A DNA stretch of 64,000 nt from Quercus robur (Eukaryota; Streptophyta; Magnoliopsida; Fagales; Fagaceae), in contig NC_065538.1 in NCBI RefSeq assembly GCF_932294415.1, forward strand, positions 21,731,759 through 21,795,758. Reading direction: 5' to 3'. Below are positions 10,700-23,609 of the stretch, in pieces. Numbering within the stretch: position 1 is the stretch's first letter; every line of letters starts with the position of its first letter. The translations under genes and the position numbers were made by a program. The notes beneath the pieces were generated by a model that saw only the letters and a list, made by a program, of their open reading frames with translations, was not told the origin of the DNA and searched no databases.

Positions 10700-11620
10700 T
10701 ATTATATGGATTTAGGTTAGAGTTAAAAAATTTTAATACTGTAGTCTACTAATCCTTTTATATAAATTTTTTTTATATAAAAAAACATGCATACTTTTTG
10801 CCTCCTAAACTGTGGCAGAGACAGGGCCCAAGAGGCCATATACTCCCTCGCCCTTTATTTTACCAAAAAAAAAAAAAAAAAATTAATCATGTGTGATTTT
10901 TACTTTATGGCCCCCTTCATCTTTTTTTTTTTTTTAAATGACTAAGTTACAATTTTTACCCTTAAAATTTGAGATTCAAATTTAAAAGTTTGACAATTTA
11001 GATTTTGAGTGACACCATGCTGTCTAACTCAACCTAAAAGATTGTTTGAGTGCTATTATTTCTATTTTTTTTTTTTTTTTCATTTTTTTACTTGTATCTT
11101 TGGTTTTTTATTTTCTACTTAGTAACACTAATTAGGTTTTCTTTTAGTAAGAAGAATATTAGCCACATAATGATATACAAACAACTTTTAATTTTCATGT
11201 TTTGTGCTATTTCCTTTATAGAATGGTTATACTTTTTTTTTTCTTCAGTTATAGTTAAGGGGTTAGGGACGACATGTTTGGTTCTTTTAATTTTTGGGTT
11301 TTTTTATTTTTATTTTAATTAACATTTTTAAATTAATAATAAATACTGTAGTAAATATTAAATATTAAATAAGGCCAAAATGACGTGTAATAGATGACAG
11401 AATTGAGGAGTTTTGAAATTTAAAGGGTTGAAATGAACGAATACAAATTTAGAGTACTGAAATAAAAAGTGATGAAACTTAAATGGTAGATTTTGTATTT
11501 TAGCCATTTATTTTTTATCTATTAATTTATTTTTTAATTTTAGTACATTTCTTATTCTTGAATAATAAATAATAATAAAATTCATTACCCCAACAAATCC
11601 TGCTAGCTCCTTCCCTGAAT
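10700..11620. other. AT-rich spacer with homopolymer runs
   Basis: Contains A runs near 10864-10882, T runs near 10921-10936 and 11066-11080, and no credible gene. The 90-codon frame at 11050-11322 is a Phe-rich translation of T runs. Confidence 0.65.
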
Positions 11621-11621
11621 G

Positions 11622-12192
11622 ACCATACATCATAAGGTTGCACAATCTTAGGAAGACAATCGGTTCTTTTAAATTTTTCTTTCAATCGGTTCTTGAGCCT
11701 TATAACGAGAAGCTAGGTTTTCACTTTTCAATTCATTCCTCCTCCAGCCTCCGGTTTCACCTATTCTATTGACTACTAGTGACCTTGTTTTCAACTCTTC
11801 CTGTGGGCTTATTATTAATTAGTTATTACCATTCATCCTAGTCAACAGTTTGTAGGTCATGGTTTCAAGATTTAGATGTTTTTTCTCTTTCTTTTTCTTT
11901 AGGTCAGGTTTTAGGTCACAGTACATTGAAACTTCGCTTAGTGGGTGAAACTTCTTTTTTTCTTTTTCTTTTTTTTTTTTAACTTCTTTCCAAGTCTAAA
12001 TTTAGCTATTTTGTTTAAGTATTTTTTATTTTATTTTGATATATGTTGGCCTTCAATTTAAGAATATTTGTGGGTAATTTTTCATTTTCTTGTCAGAAAA
12101 GTAATTCCTTGCTCAAAAAGCAAAATTTATTGTCCCGAAAGTGACTTTTCTCTTCTAACAAATAAAAGCCAAGATTTAAAGAGAAAGATCTC

Positions 12193-12229
<37 letters not shown>

Positions 12230-12740
12230 AATTATATAAAGCACCCAATAAAATTTTGCGGATTGCAGCGATTGCTGCATCGAGACCAACAAGTATGACC
12301 GTAAATCATAAGGCACAATCTTATGAAGACAATCATTTCTCAAACCTTGAAACTTGAAAAAAAAGTAGGTTTACAAATTTCAATTAACCATTCCTCCTCC
12401 AGCCTCCGGTTTCTACTTTCTACTATTCTATTGATGACTTTAATTTTCAACTCTTACCGTGGGCCTATTTACCTCTTATCCTTGTCAACAGGTTTTAGGT
12501 CATGGTTTTAAGATTTAGGTTTTTCTGTTTTTGATGAATTTAATATTTAAATATAAGTTATTCCTGAAATCTCATTACTGATTAGTACTAATTATGCTAA
12601 TAGAAACGAAAATAAAATTCGTTAATGCTTTTTTTTTTTTCTAAGATCTGTAATCATAAACCTATCACATTGTAATATTGATTTTAAAAAACATAAAACT
12701 TCTTTCCAAGTCTAAATATAGTTGTTTTGATTAAGAAAAA
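11622..12740. repeat. Direct segment duplication, about 675 bp apart
   Basis: Copy 1 starts near 11622 and copy 2 near 12297. Shared blocks, in the same order, include CATTCCTCCTCCAGCCTCCG, a TAGGTCATGGTTT block, and ACTTCTTTCCAAGTCTAAAT at about 11981 and 12697. The copies have diverged. No conserved reading frame is evident. Confidence 0.75.
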
Positions 12741-13640
12741 ACTTTCTAATAACAATTAAATCCAATGCAACACGTGTTTAAGTTAGTTAAAAAACCTAAT
12801 TTACTTCACCCAAAAAGGAATTATACATAATTTATCATTTTATTTATTTTAAACAAATACACATTTTTAGTCCCTATATTTTTTGTCCTATTTTTAATTT
12901 TTAATTTTTAATTTTATTTTATTTTATTTAAGAAACAAACAAAAGGAGAGGAAAATGAGTTATAAGTTATAACATAACAGCACATCACAATTTCCGCTCA
13001 AAAGCCATGATAACTTTTAAGAAATGGTGGGACAAGTTATACTACATACAACACACACTCTTAAATAATGGAAGACAATTATTATTATTATTATTTTGAA
13101 AAACAAACACACACATAAGAGAGAGGAAAATGAACGATAAAGGGTCCTGACCTATTTTTAATTTAGCCTTCCGTTTTTCACAATTTTCATTTTAGTAAAT
13201 ATATTCTTAACAGCAAGTTTAGAAATATGAGAACCAAAATGAAAATTATAAAATTAAAAAACCAAATTTAAAATAGTGCCAAATTTTATTTTTTTTTACC
13301 TTTTATTTTATTTTGAGAAACATGGTCCATTTGATAGAAGAGTTTGAATAATGTTTTTTGAGTCTTTGATATATGTGTGGGTAAAAAAATATATTGAAAT
13401 ATATGTAAAGTTATTTAAAATGTGAAAATGTGTATTTGAAGCACACAACCAAACAGGGCTGCTGGGTACTTTTTTTCCTTTTTTCCTTTTTTTTTTTTTT
13501 TTTTTTTCTTGTTAGAAAAGCAATTCCCTTCTTCAGAAAGTCAAAATTTCTTGTCCAGAAAGTAAATTTTCTAACAAATAAATAATTAGGAAGATCTCCA
13601 TACATATATGGAATAAATAGAGCATCCAATAAAATCTTGA
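12088..13640. repeat. Direct duplication of a promoter-like block (12088-12265 and 13508-13640)
   Basis: Both copies run from CTTGT(C/T)AGAAAAG through AAGATCTCCATACATATAT to CCAATAAAAT. Copy 1 is expanded by a TA tract at about 12198-12227. The sequence between the copies (12740-13500) is AT-rich with no visible gene. Copy 2 lies immediately upstream of the gene-like segment at 13.6-14.9 kb. Confidence 0.7.
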
Positions 13641-14900
13641 CTTAGACTTTCTTGTAGACTTCGCAGCCTCTCTTTTTTACTTGCTTGCTTCAATTTTCTT
13701 CACAGATCTCTCCTAGTTTTTCTCTGCGCTTCGGCAAAAACAGAAACCAAAGAGGAAGTGCCAGAAAATTATAAAAAAACAACAAAGGGTCATAACTCAT
13801 AAGCCTCATAAGCTTTGTTTTTGCCACGACAGTGCAATTTGTTGGGTACACAGTGGTTGAGGTGTGTCGATAGGCCCAATGTTGACATCAACGAGGCCCA
13901 ACAGCTGTTAACACTCGTTTCAGAGCCCTTTCTTTCTCTCTTGGGTTTCTCACTCTCCCCATCTTTTTTCAGTTTTTACAGTTTTTGTTTGACACATATT
14001 GAAGGTTAGGTGTCAATATTGAATAACAGCTGAACACAGCTGAACATTCACACTTAACAGCATTTTGAATCTGCAACTAAACCTTACTATCAAATACCTT
14101 TTTTTTTATTTACTACCATGATTTCAATGCCAAGATTCACTGCATCTTCAACGTGAATCTATTTGTTCCACCCAATTTTCCTCGTTCCCAATCATAAGTC
14201 AGAGCCATGGTATGTTCTTTCTTTCTCTCTGTTTGTGTGTGATTAGTATTATTGAATGCATGCATTCTTTTACTTGTTAGTAAGCAAGGCCATGTTTAAA
14301 CAAAATACGGAAGAATGCTAATTAATACCTATTGTGATTCTATGCTTTGAGTTTTTTCTTTTTTTCTTTTTTCTTTCTTTTTTATTTGGTGGGTAATATA
14401 TAGATGTTCATGTTGAACTTGAACGATATCATCTTTGTAGCACATTATGCTATTGATGCTTCAGTTCAGCCATATAAAAAACACTGGATCAAAAAGTAGG
14501 TTTGAGGGGTTTGAGTGTCTCTGGGTGTTTGTTTGATCTCTGTTTATAAGTATTAATGTTGCTACTGCTACTTTTACAGTCTATAATAATATAGTGTCTG
14601 TTATGCCATTTCAAGTAGTTTTTTGTATATGACTACCAAATTCGTTGTTGGGTTTTGTAATGACTTTTTATGCTTTTTCATGCTCTGTTGCAGACTATTA
14701 TGCCACTGATGTTTCGGTCAATAGTGAGACTGCTCACATCACTAGTGTCTCAACCAGCAGCCTCTGTCACTACCATACTCTACTACAGTGGTCTCCTCCC
14801 TCGAAACCTGAATTTGGAGCGATTGGTTAGGACTGAATTCCTTGATCGAGAGAACTATATGTTCCATTTTCTCATCAACATGATGAGGTGTTTCTGGTAG
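13640..14900 (+). pseudogene. Unrecognised gene-like segment with possible small exons
   Basis: A short pyrimidine-rich leader-like stretch (13640-13760) is followed by three exon-like pieces. An ATG at 14207 is followed at once by a GTATGT donor. A piece at 14404-14496 after a T-rich acceptor reads FMLNLNDIIFVAHYAIDA and ends KKHWIKK before AAAAAGTAGGTTT. A 68-codon piece at 14694-14900 after TTGCAG reads TIMPLMFRSIVRLLTSLVSQ and then LERLVRTEFLDRENYMFHFL. The second donor joins in frame only if one G has been lost. I do not recognise the protein. It may be a decayed gene, a fragment carried by a repeat, or chance. Confidence 0.3.
13765..13860. repeat. Dispersed repeat, copy 2 (related to 6112-6215)
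   Basis: Shares CATAACTCATAAGCCTCATA-like sequence and GTGCAATTTGTTGGGTACAC with the copy near 6.1 kb, in the same orientation. Confidence 0.6.
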
Positions 14901-15598
14901 CTGAGCACCATCCCCCACATAAATTCTTATCTCCTATGGCTATGGTTAATCTTATTTTTGTTATGGTAGAAACTTTAAGAAAAGTTAGGTACTCCTTTCA
15001 AAAAAAAGTTAGGTACTTAGCTACTAGTATATGAACCCCAATTTGTTTCAGATTGGACCATATTTTTAATGCAATCATACCCATTGATGGATTAGTGTTA
15101 AGTGAGTTAACATATGCAATTTTCAAGAGAGATTTTGAGAACAAAGCAAACTCAATTTATGGTAGAGGCAGACTGTAAATTTGAGAAAATATGATGTGGC
15201 TAGAATTTTTGTTTTCTTGAAGAAGGGGACACTATTGGTATGGAACCTCCTTCAGAAATCATTATTGAATGTACTTTAAAGCATTTGCATGATTCATTGG
15301 TAGAAATTTTGGTGGAACATTTTAGACTTTTTAGTCACGCATGTGGCTGCATTACAGCATCAGTAGAATGGCCAAGGACACATGTGCCATCCTTCAACCG
15401 GCGTTAGCGGCACACACAATAGCAACATTTTTTTGTGCCTTAATGTGATGAGAATATTTTGATCCTTCGGACCCCACTCCTCAATTTGGTGTTCCATTAC
15501 ATGAATGTAAGGTCTCAATTATTTAGACCATAAAATGTACATAAAATAAAAATAAACATTTTGTCACTCATGCTATTCTCTTCTCCCTTAAAAAGAGC
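14901..15598. other. Spacer without a gene
   Basis: AT-rich sequence in which I see neither coding signal nor a clear repeat structure. Confidence 0.5.
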
Positions 15599-15599
15599 A

Positions 15600-15745
15600 T
15601 GAGTTCAATATTTTTAATAATTCAATATTTATAATGGGGTGATCAGTAGAAATTTGAACCTTAAAATTTTTTATTAGAAACATTACGAGGTGTCCTTGAG
15701 TTACTAGAGGCTTGGCCAACTCCTCAACTTGTAAAAAAAAGAACA
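15600..15745 (-). mobile_element. Possible tRNA-type SINE
   Basis: Read on the minus strand, TAGTAACTCAAGG resembles an RNA polymerase III A box, and AAGGTTCAAATTT about 45 bases later resembles a B box. An AT-rich tail follows. This resembles plant SINEs, but no second copy occurs in the window. Confidence 0.35.
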
Positions 15746-15749
15746 CCTT

Positions 15750-17190
15750 GTCTCAATTTTTTCTCATCCTATGAAAAGGGACTCAAAAGCACATACCTAA
15801 CCTACCATAATTATTTTTTCATACACAGACTACGCATATTTGGTTTAAAAATCCATGTTGGGCTAACGTGGAATGAAGGAAGGTTTAGGCCTTAGGGTTT
15901 AATTATTAGAAACTGATTTTAATTTCTTTTAATTCAGATTTCAAGTTGAAACCAAAACCAAATTGGGCCTTGATAGTAATAGCCCATCTTCAACCAAATC
16001 CAAATTGGGCTGTGAAGCCCAGGGGAATGCGACTATTTTTGTTTTGGAGACCTACTAGTCCAAGTACTACTGTGAGTATGACTATCAAAACTCACACAAT
16101 CCTTCTTTTTCCGTTTCATATAAAACTTTTGTCCCATTACAAACTCTATTAGGATTGCCCATTTATATTAAAACTATATTTCCTCTTATAGACTTGTATT
16201 TTTTTTTTTTTTTTGGGTTTCACATAGAATTTTTGTCCTATTAGAACTTATTCAGGATTACCTATTTATATTAAAACTCTATTTCTTTTGGAATTCAAGT
16301 CTCGAGTATGAAGTTTTACATACCTATACACTTAAATTATGTTAAAATAGAATTTTTATCTTGTATAAAAATAAATAAGGGAATAACTTGCTTAACCGTA
16401 AAAAATAATAGAGAAAGAGAAAGTTGAGTGAAGATGTTAATGGCAGTATTGATGATTGATGAAAACACTGCAAAAGAAGATGGATTTACATGAAGAGCAA
16501 AGAAAGACACCAAAAGAAAATTGATGTCCTCACACCTGGTTTCGAATTCAGCCTCCCCATTTATTGTGTGTTTGTGTGTGTGCATTTTCTGTATTGTTGA
16601 TTTCTAAGATGAAATAGTTGAAAGCTTATCTTTGGTTGTAAGTTTTTTTACCAATAGCGATACCAGTGTAGTACATGTCCTACTTCTTTTATCCTTATTT
16701 TTCTTATCATCTCTCTGCCACATGTAAAACTACTTCCTTAACTAAAAATATTTGACTAAATTACCAATTACACCTTTTAAATTTATGGTCATTTGATTTT
16801 GCCCATAAATTTTAAATTTTGGATTTTAGATCTTTAACTTTATATTCTAAAATTGCATCGCATTAGGGAAAAAAAAAATTCCTCCTTTTTTTTAAATTAT
16901 ATTTTAGTAAAACAAACTATGATTTTGTTTTTTTTTTTTTTTTTTTCCGCTCTCTTTCCCCATTTTCTATCTAGTTGTTGTCACAATCCAGAATCTTAGC
17001 AAACCTAAAACCCCATCAAAACACAACACACCTCAAACCGACTTTCAGGACTCAATAACAAAACAACCATCGCTTCATCACAAATGCTCAAGTGATGTAA
17101 ACCCATAAAGGGTGGCTCTGGTACCACAAAGGGGGAAGGGGACACACTGCTGAAGGGAAGAGACGGAAGGAAGGGAAGAGACGGAAGCAC
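15750..17190. other. Spacer without a supported gene
   Basis: Contains T runs (about 16200-16214 and 16927-16946) and short unconserved frames only. Confidence 0.5.
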
Positions 17191-17199
17191 AGTAATATT

Positions 17200-17960
17200 G
17201 TAATGAAAATAGTATAAGTAACTTGAAAGTAAATAACTTGAAAGTAAAAACAATAAATAGCTTGAAAGTAAGAACAATTATAAGGCGGTAGAACCAGCCA
17301 AGTACATATGAAAATAATTCAAAGTAAATGAAAACAATAGTTCAAAATAAATTAAAGCAATTTAGAACTGTCCGGTATGACGGTAATTCGTCCAAGGTGG
17401 TGGTAGCAACAAATAGAATAATGAACATAAAACTGAAAATACTTGTTATTAAAAGTAGAATAAACACTTACAGTAGTAGTGAATACAAGATCTCAACAGT
17501 TACAGGTTAACAGTTACAAAGTTTGAACTAGTCCTAGTTACAAGGTTTGTAGGATTACAAGGCTTGTAATAAATAAGGGTGAACAAGGTAATAGTAGTAG
17601 CATAAATAAGGAATTCTCTTTCTAAGAAGGCTTCCTAAGAGAAGGAGTTCTAGAGAGAAAATTCTGAACTAAAACTTGACTTGAAAAACTTCCTAAACAT
17701 AAGAGACAATCCCCCTTAAATAGGCAAAATTCGGAGTGAACAGTGTCATGAACAATGACAGTGAATAGTGACTGAATAGAATTTCTCTTCTCTTTTTGAC
17801 CTAAGATTGTGGGGAATCTTCAAGATTGTGTGAATCCACCGTAGAGATCAGCAATAGGCTTATAAGTTTAGGGACAAGTCCTCATTATTGGTGTCCTTTA
17901 GTGACAAAAGAAACCAATAAGAAAGAAACCAATAAAAGAAACTAATAGGCATGCTCTTCT
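17200..17960 (-). mobile_element. LTR-like fragment
   Basis: On the minus strand, CCTATTTAAGGGGGATTGTC resembles an LTR core promoter and is followed by leader-like sequence. The plus strand also carries short repeated units of the form AACTTGAAAGTAA (17220-17280). There are no terminal repeats or coding domains to confirm it, so the identification is tentative. Confidence 0.35.
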
Positions 17961-17974
17961 GTTGTCTTCACATG

Positions 17975-17977
<3 letters not shown>

Positions 17978-18010
<33 letters not shown>
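17978..18010. repeat. TA dinucleotide microsatellite
   Basis: An alternating TA tract of about 32 bases. Confidence 0.9.
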
Positions 18011-18012
<2 letters not shown>

Positions 18013-18299
18013 ACCAAACTAAGTGAGTAAATAAAATCCTTGGAACCCAATTCCTTGAATGAAAAAAATGTGAGCATTCTTCATTAGCCAACTTGATTCC
18101 AACAAGGAAAGAACCAAATCTCAGCGAGAATTTTCCAATCTATGTGCAAAGAAGGAAACCAATCAATTTGACCAGCTTCGACCTCTTAGATCTTTTCACG
18201 GCAACATTTTCATTGGCTCAAAAAGCTTATATAATGTTATCATTTATGTTGAACTTAGAATATTGAAGCATTTAAATTCTATGCTCAAGCCCTATTGAC

Positions 18300-18450
18300 A
18301 TCATTGGTATCACCATTACCAGCATTACTATGTCCACCACCAGTGCCCACTATCAAGTCTACCACCACCATCACTACCAGCATCACACAATATCATACTA
18401 CCATTGTCACCAAGTCATTACGATCATTATTATTGTTATTGTTAACTTCT
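18300..18450. repeat. Degenerate CCA/CAT trinucleotide-rich tract
   Basis: Repeated ACCACCA, CATCAC and ATTACCAG-like triplets over about 140 bases, ending in ATT/GTT triplets. It looks like a decayed trinucleotide microsatellite. Confidence 0.7.
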
Positions 18451-18647
18451 ATAATATTTTAATTTTTAAATGTTAAATAAATTGAAGGAGAGCAATATTG
18501 TAGAGGGTGAATGGAAGTGAGAGAATAGAGAAAGAGAGAAAGATTATGAAGAATTACGTGATTCGGCTTGACGGTCTACAACTACAATGTAAAGCCTTAT
18601 ATGGTTACATCTTTGATATTATTAGTGAAGAAAAAATGCTAATAAGG

Positions 18648-18850
18648 GTCTGTTTTAATATCGCTTATTTAAAACTGAAAACTTATTGCTGAAAATACTG
18701 TAGTAAAATAATTTTTAATGATGAATTGTGCCGTGTGTCATGAACAGTGTCGTTTATCTGCGTTTTTGCTGAGTTTTTGACTAGGTTATAAACAGTGCCG
18801 TAGGATCCAGCCAAAAACGTAAACGTACAATAATTCTCTCCGAAATGCAT
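18648..18850. mobile_element. Truncated MITE-like repeat
   Basis: Begins GGGTCTGTTTTAATATCGCT, then ACTGAAAACTTATTGCTGAA, then GTGTCATGAACAGTGTCG, and reaches CAAAAACGTAAACG. This layout recalls an abundant non-coding repeat I associate with Fagales genomes. The assignment is from memory and only one copy is present here. Confidence 0.4.
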
Positions 18851-19102
18851 GTTAACTGTAATAGAGTATGTAAAGGAGCTACAAGTTGAGGGTTAGCCCT
18901 AGAAGGGCCTTATACTAAGTTGGGCCTCCTGGGCCATACATAAAAACAAAAATAAAATAAAAACCAATAGATAGTATCTTTAATAGCCCCCTTAAACTCA
19001 AGCTAGAAGATTACTGGAGCCTTTGAGTTTGAAATAAGTTTACGAAGATTTGGTCAACTATCAAGGAAAGCAGTTCACAAAAGATTGTCAGATCCTAGTT
19101 GT

Positions 19103-19222
19103 GTTGATGAATTGGGTCAAGCTAGATTCAGGCCCAAAGAAATGCTACTAACATTGGTCGTGTTGAAGGATTGGGTCAAGCTAGATTCAGGCCCAAAGAA
19201 ATGCAACGAACATAGTAGATTT
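19103..19222. repeat. Two-copy 59-bp tandem repeat
   Basis: ATTGGGTCAAGCTAGATTCA followed by GGCCCAAAGAAATGC occurs twice, with starts at 19103 and 19162. Confidence 0.9.
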
Positions 19223-19573
19223 TGCTGGCGTGGCAGATGACATGACATTATCTGGTCACACTGATGTAAGAGAGGGCTGACATGGCAGTGACCATTGGGT
19301 GACACGTGTACTTAATCTAAATTCTATATAATGAAAATTGACATGGCGGAAATTAAATTCCCATACATTTAGACCTTAGTATTTTAAAGATTCTAAATTA
19401 TTTCCAAATTCTTTATCACAAGACAACATTGCCGTTGGAATAATTGTGGGGCATTGATTAGCTTATATGAATAGTATTATGTAAAATGTACATTGTAGGA
19501 AAATATGTGACTAATATTTGCTACTTCGGGTGAAAATGTACAATTCTTATAACTTACATGAACTGTGCTTTGT

Positions 19574-19576
<3 letters not shown>

Positions 19577-19608
<32 letters not shown>

Positions 19609-20055
19609 CTAAATCTTTTATACGGGTGAAGTGAGAACGCAAAAAGTTCCTTAACACCCACCTCCAAAAGTGACGTCGCTGGTATTGATAACACAAAAAG
19701 ATATCAATAGGCTGGGGAGGAACAGAACCTGAACTCGGTTAATGGGCCTAGAGTTGAGAACGCAAAAATAAATCAACCTTCTAATGGGCCTAAGTAGTCA
19801 CTTGCCTAGTTTTAGAGAATGCTTGCCCATTACTTTTTTTTTTTTTGGTAGAAGCCCATTACTAGTTTAATCTGACCATCTGAATTGCCCTTTTTAGTTC
19901 TTAGCAAATAGCAAGTGTAGGGGGAGTTAACGGAACTCAAACCAAATTCAGATACAATTTACAATCTGTTTTACACAAGATGGTAGGAGTCTAGATTGTG
20001 ATTGACAAGTGTTGATGGTAGTAAGGGTCTAGCTAGCTACTTCTGAATAAATTTC

Positions 20056-20090
<35 letters not shown>
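19577..20090. repeat. Poly-T run and AT microsatellite in gene-free DNA
   Basis: A T run of about 31 bases lies near 19577-19608, and an AT tract at about 20058-20087. The sequence between and around them shows no gene. Confidence 0.8.
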
Positions 20091-21300
20091 ACTTGGCCAT
20101 TTAGGCTTTTGAATTTAATAGTTGTGTTGTCTTTGGAGGTAAAGGACATAGTTAAATGAGAGGGATTAAACCATAGAGGATGTCCCAATGTATGACATAA
20201 ATAACATATTATCACCCTTTAATCGTAAATATAAGCACTAATGTCAATGGTTTGTAAGATCATTTTGATAATGTAAAAAAGAGTGAAAGATACTCTTTGA
20301 TCTAGATTAAGTACTTCAAAGTTCCAATGTGTTGTAAACCATGGCTACAACAAAATGTTTAATGTAGCAACCTATGATCAAATTATGAACATCCTAAAAG
20401 AATGCTCCGATAGTTTTGCTAATTCAACACACTGCATTAATGGTAGAGATGATGATGGAGTTCTTGATCACATTTTGCCTTCTGCATTCAAATCAGAATG
20501 GCCATTATGATCAATAAATTTCACACACCCACCACGACACAAGTCATGTTCATGTCGAGCAAGTTGATGAAACTACCATTCTTGAATTTGGGTTTTGTTG
20601 CGTCACTAAAATGATTTATACTATTCCATAATTTAAAAATGCGCTTTCAACAATTTATTATAACAAGTTATATACAAGTCAGAAGTATTTAAAGCATTTT
20701 CCTAATAAAAAAGACAACATTTTAGGGTAATTATACTAAAGGCAATCATATAAAATAAAAATTCAATGGGGCCTTGGAAATCAATTTTTTACTCTTCTTT
20801 TTATTTATTTTTTTATTTTTTGGAACTAAAAGAATATATTTGATGGAAAATACTTAAAATGAACATATAGTAGTCCATAAAATAAAAAAAAAAAATTTAA
20901 AAAAAAAAGACATTTGATTAAACGGGTGCGTAAAGACAAAAGAGTACTCTCTTTAATGTGAAATTAAAATTAATATATTTAAAAAAAATTATTTTAAGTG
21001 GCGAAGGATCTATTCGAACCCTTTTCTTCTTTTTTGCTAAAGATTGGTTTGAACCTTAATTCTCTATTAATGAGTTAGACAATATCTATAAATTATAAGA
21101 CTCTTAACTAATTCTTATAAGCCTTATCCTCTCATTTTTCTTTTTCACTTACTTATGGTGAAAAAAGATCAAATGTAAATAATTTAATGAAGAGGCAATG
21201 GAACATGGAAAATGATAGCAAACTTGAGCATCAATGAGAGGTGATATGTGGGATCCACACTCTCCAAGGAAGGGAGTGCATACAAGCTACAGCTAGTTTG
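20090..21300. other. AT-rich spacer without a gene
   Basis: No supported coding sequence, RNA gene or clear repeat. Confidence 0.5.
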
Positions 21301-23400
21301 TAAAATAATTTTCCCTTTGTGAAGGGCCTTTCTGAGATTGTGGGTTGGGCTGCCTCCTACCACACTACGGCCAAAAAAATTCTAGGTAGGAGAGTTAGGA
21401 CTGGTCTAATTGCAACTCACCTCATGCTAGCTTGTGCGTAAACTAAAGCCCCTTTGTTGAAACTTTGGTCACATGCCCATGGCAAATGAAGCTGTTACAA
21501 AAGAGTTATGGCAAGTAAATACAATATAACAACAATAAAGAAAATACGCTTGCTGTTAGACAAAATAAGTAAAGGATTCTCAATGTAAATAAAGAAAAGA
21601 AAAAACACAACAACAAGAAACGCATTATAAATGAAATGGCAAAGGCAAAAGAGAAATAACATTGGTACTTAATCAATAAAAGCAAAGAATGAATGGTTAG
21701 TCTATCGTGCTCAGTTGCATTACGGAACTAAGACCAAGGAGGGAACCACCTCCTCAATGTGGATAACCTCACAAGAAGGTCCTGCTGCAGAAATTACCCA
21801 CTTTGAGAAGATGGGCCTAAATGGCTTATGCCTGAGAAATCCTTAATCCTTAATAGAGGGTAGGCTTTTAGAGGAAGAGAAGGGGTTAGTCTATTGGTGC
21901 ATGCCTACTATCACACTCTTCCTTACTCTTTGTTTTTCTTTCTCATTGTTTTCCTTTTCTAAGTTTTGTTACTCTACTTTTCCCACTCTTTTCTTTTTTT
22001 AGTTCTTGCTCGTGTGGTGTTGTGGTGATGGTTGTGTTGTGATACTGTGACTCTCTTGTTGTGATTGTTGCTGTGATGATGATCCTACTATGCACGGTAG
22101 AGGCTCTTTATATATTGCCTGTCGTGACTGGTTTTTTACCATTTCACCCTTTAACCACTTTTGTTTGAGTGTGGGTGTCCTTCTAGAATACTCATTGATT
22201 TGTTAGCTGCCACCACCACTTACCTGTGCTGGCCGTGCCACATCCCATTATCAGACAAAGAATTCTATTTTGTTTGCTTGTTTACCGTGGCATTCCCATC
22301 TAGAATAAGGTGGGCATTCTCTCTCACTATCTCTCATGGCATGCACCTAATGGTTCCAAGTCATCATTCCCTTTTTTGGGTGGTATGTCATCCCAGCAAG
22401 ACATTTCCCCTAAAAGAGTTTGAGTGGGAACTCCAGAATAGGCTCCCTCATCCTCTCCACTGCCAAACCATACCCTCTCTTACCTCTGACCCATGGCTCA
22501 CCACTCTTGTATTAGCTGGGTATAGGTTGGTGGTGTCTGGGCCTTGTGCGTGCTCCACTTCCGTGTGTGTCCAAAGCGTGGCTACTGCTCATGCGTTTGC
22601 CATGGCCTGGAGGCTTGTTTGTATGTTCTGATGCTCATTCTTGACCTCTTGTGGCATGAACTAGTTTCTAATCCTTCATTCTTTATGGCTTGCTTCCTTC
22701 AAAAGATGGGTCTTGCTTGATTGTGGGTTTTTCTTTCCTTAACCCACTCTTTCCTCCTTCCGCAGACTTATTAGCATTCCTGCCCTGCTATTCCGCTATT
22801 CTTGCTATGGTGTTATTTGATCTGTATTTGCTGGGCCTCTTTTGAGCCTGTTGTATACTTTCTCTTTTACTTAATTACAGTGGCCCAGTATTATCATTGG
22901 GCTTGCATTCATTCTACTTCAGGCTTTCTTGACCCATTCCATTACTTACGGGCTTTGTTGGCCCATTTCTTCCTTCTTTGGCATCCTCGGCCCATTTCCT
23001 TTCCTTGGGCATCCTTGGCCCATTCTAATTCCACATTTCCATGGGCTTTTGCTAACTCTTTTGGGTTTCTTTGGCCCAATTTCCATATCCTTTACTTTTG
23101 GGGTTCATGAGCTCTCTATCAACCCCTTACTTACTTCATTACTTCGGGCCTTCTTTGGCCCTTCCTTGCTTTCCATACTGCCCATGAGTTTACCACTTCT
23201 TTCTCTAGGCTCCTTTAGGCCCGATTGCTTTTTTTGAGACCCATTTATTATTTTCTAGGCCTATGATCCATTATTCCTGCCATTCGTACTTTATGGTTTT
23301 CTCCCCAATTTACTAACTCTTTTCCTCCCATATTATTGGGTTTCTTCCTACTATTGGGCCTTTCTGCCAAAGTGAGCATCAACACCCTTCAATTAGAGGG
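21300..23400 (+). mobile_element. Putative LTR-derived segment rich in GGCCCA motifs
   Basis: This is less AT-rich than the neighbourhood. From about 22830 to 23360 it repeats TTGGCCCATTT- and TGGGCC-type motifs every 25-70 bases, in a pyrimidine-rich setting. The 156-codon and 102-codon open frames here have no domain and largely reflect low complexity. The style recalls the LTR of a plant Gypsy-like element, but I found neither a partner LTR nor a coding region. Confidence 0.4.
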
Positions 23401-23609
23401 ACAAGCGAGAAAAATGCCTTAATACCAAATGACATTCATGATTCATGCCTCATCCTCATCTATTAGATCATTGTCCTCCAGCTCAAAGCCCACAGCCTCC
23501 ATCTCCATAATGCAAGCCATAACCTTCACGTAAATTTAATTTATATTCATATATAAAGTCTAATACAATCTTCACTATTCTTCTTTATTTAAACATCTTG
23601 TAATAGGTG

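Noticed and set aside
22161..22631. 156-codon open frame rich in Cys, His, Pro and Ser
   Set aside because: No domain, no splice or promoter context. It lies in a repeat-like pyrimidine-rich segment with overlapping frames.
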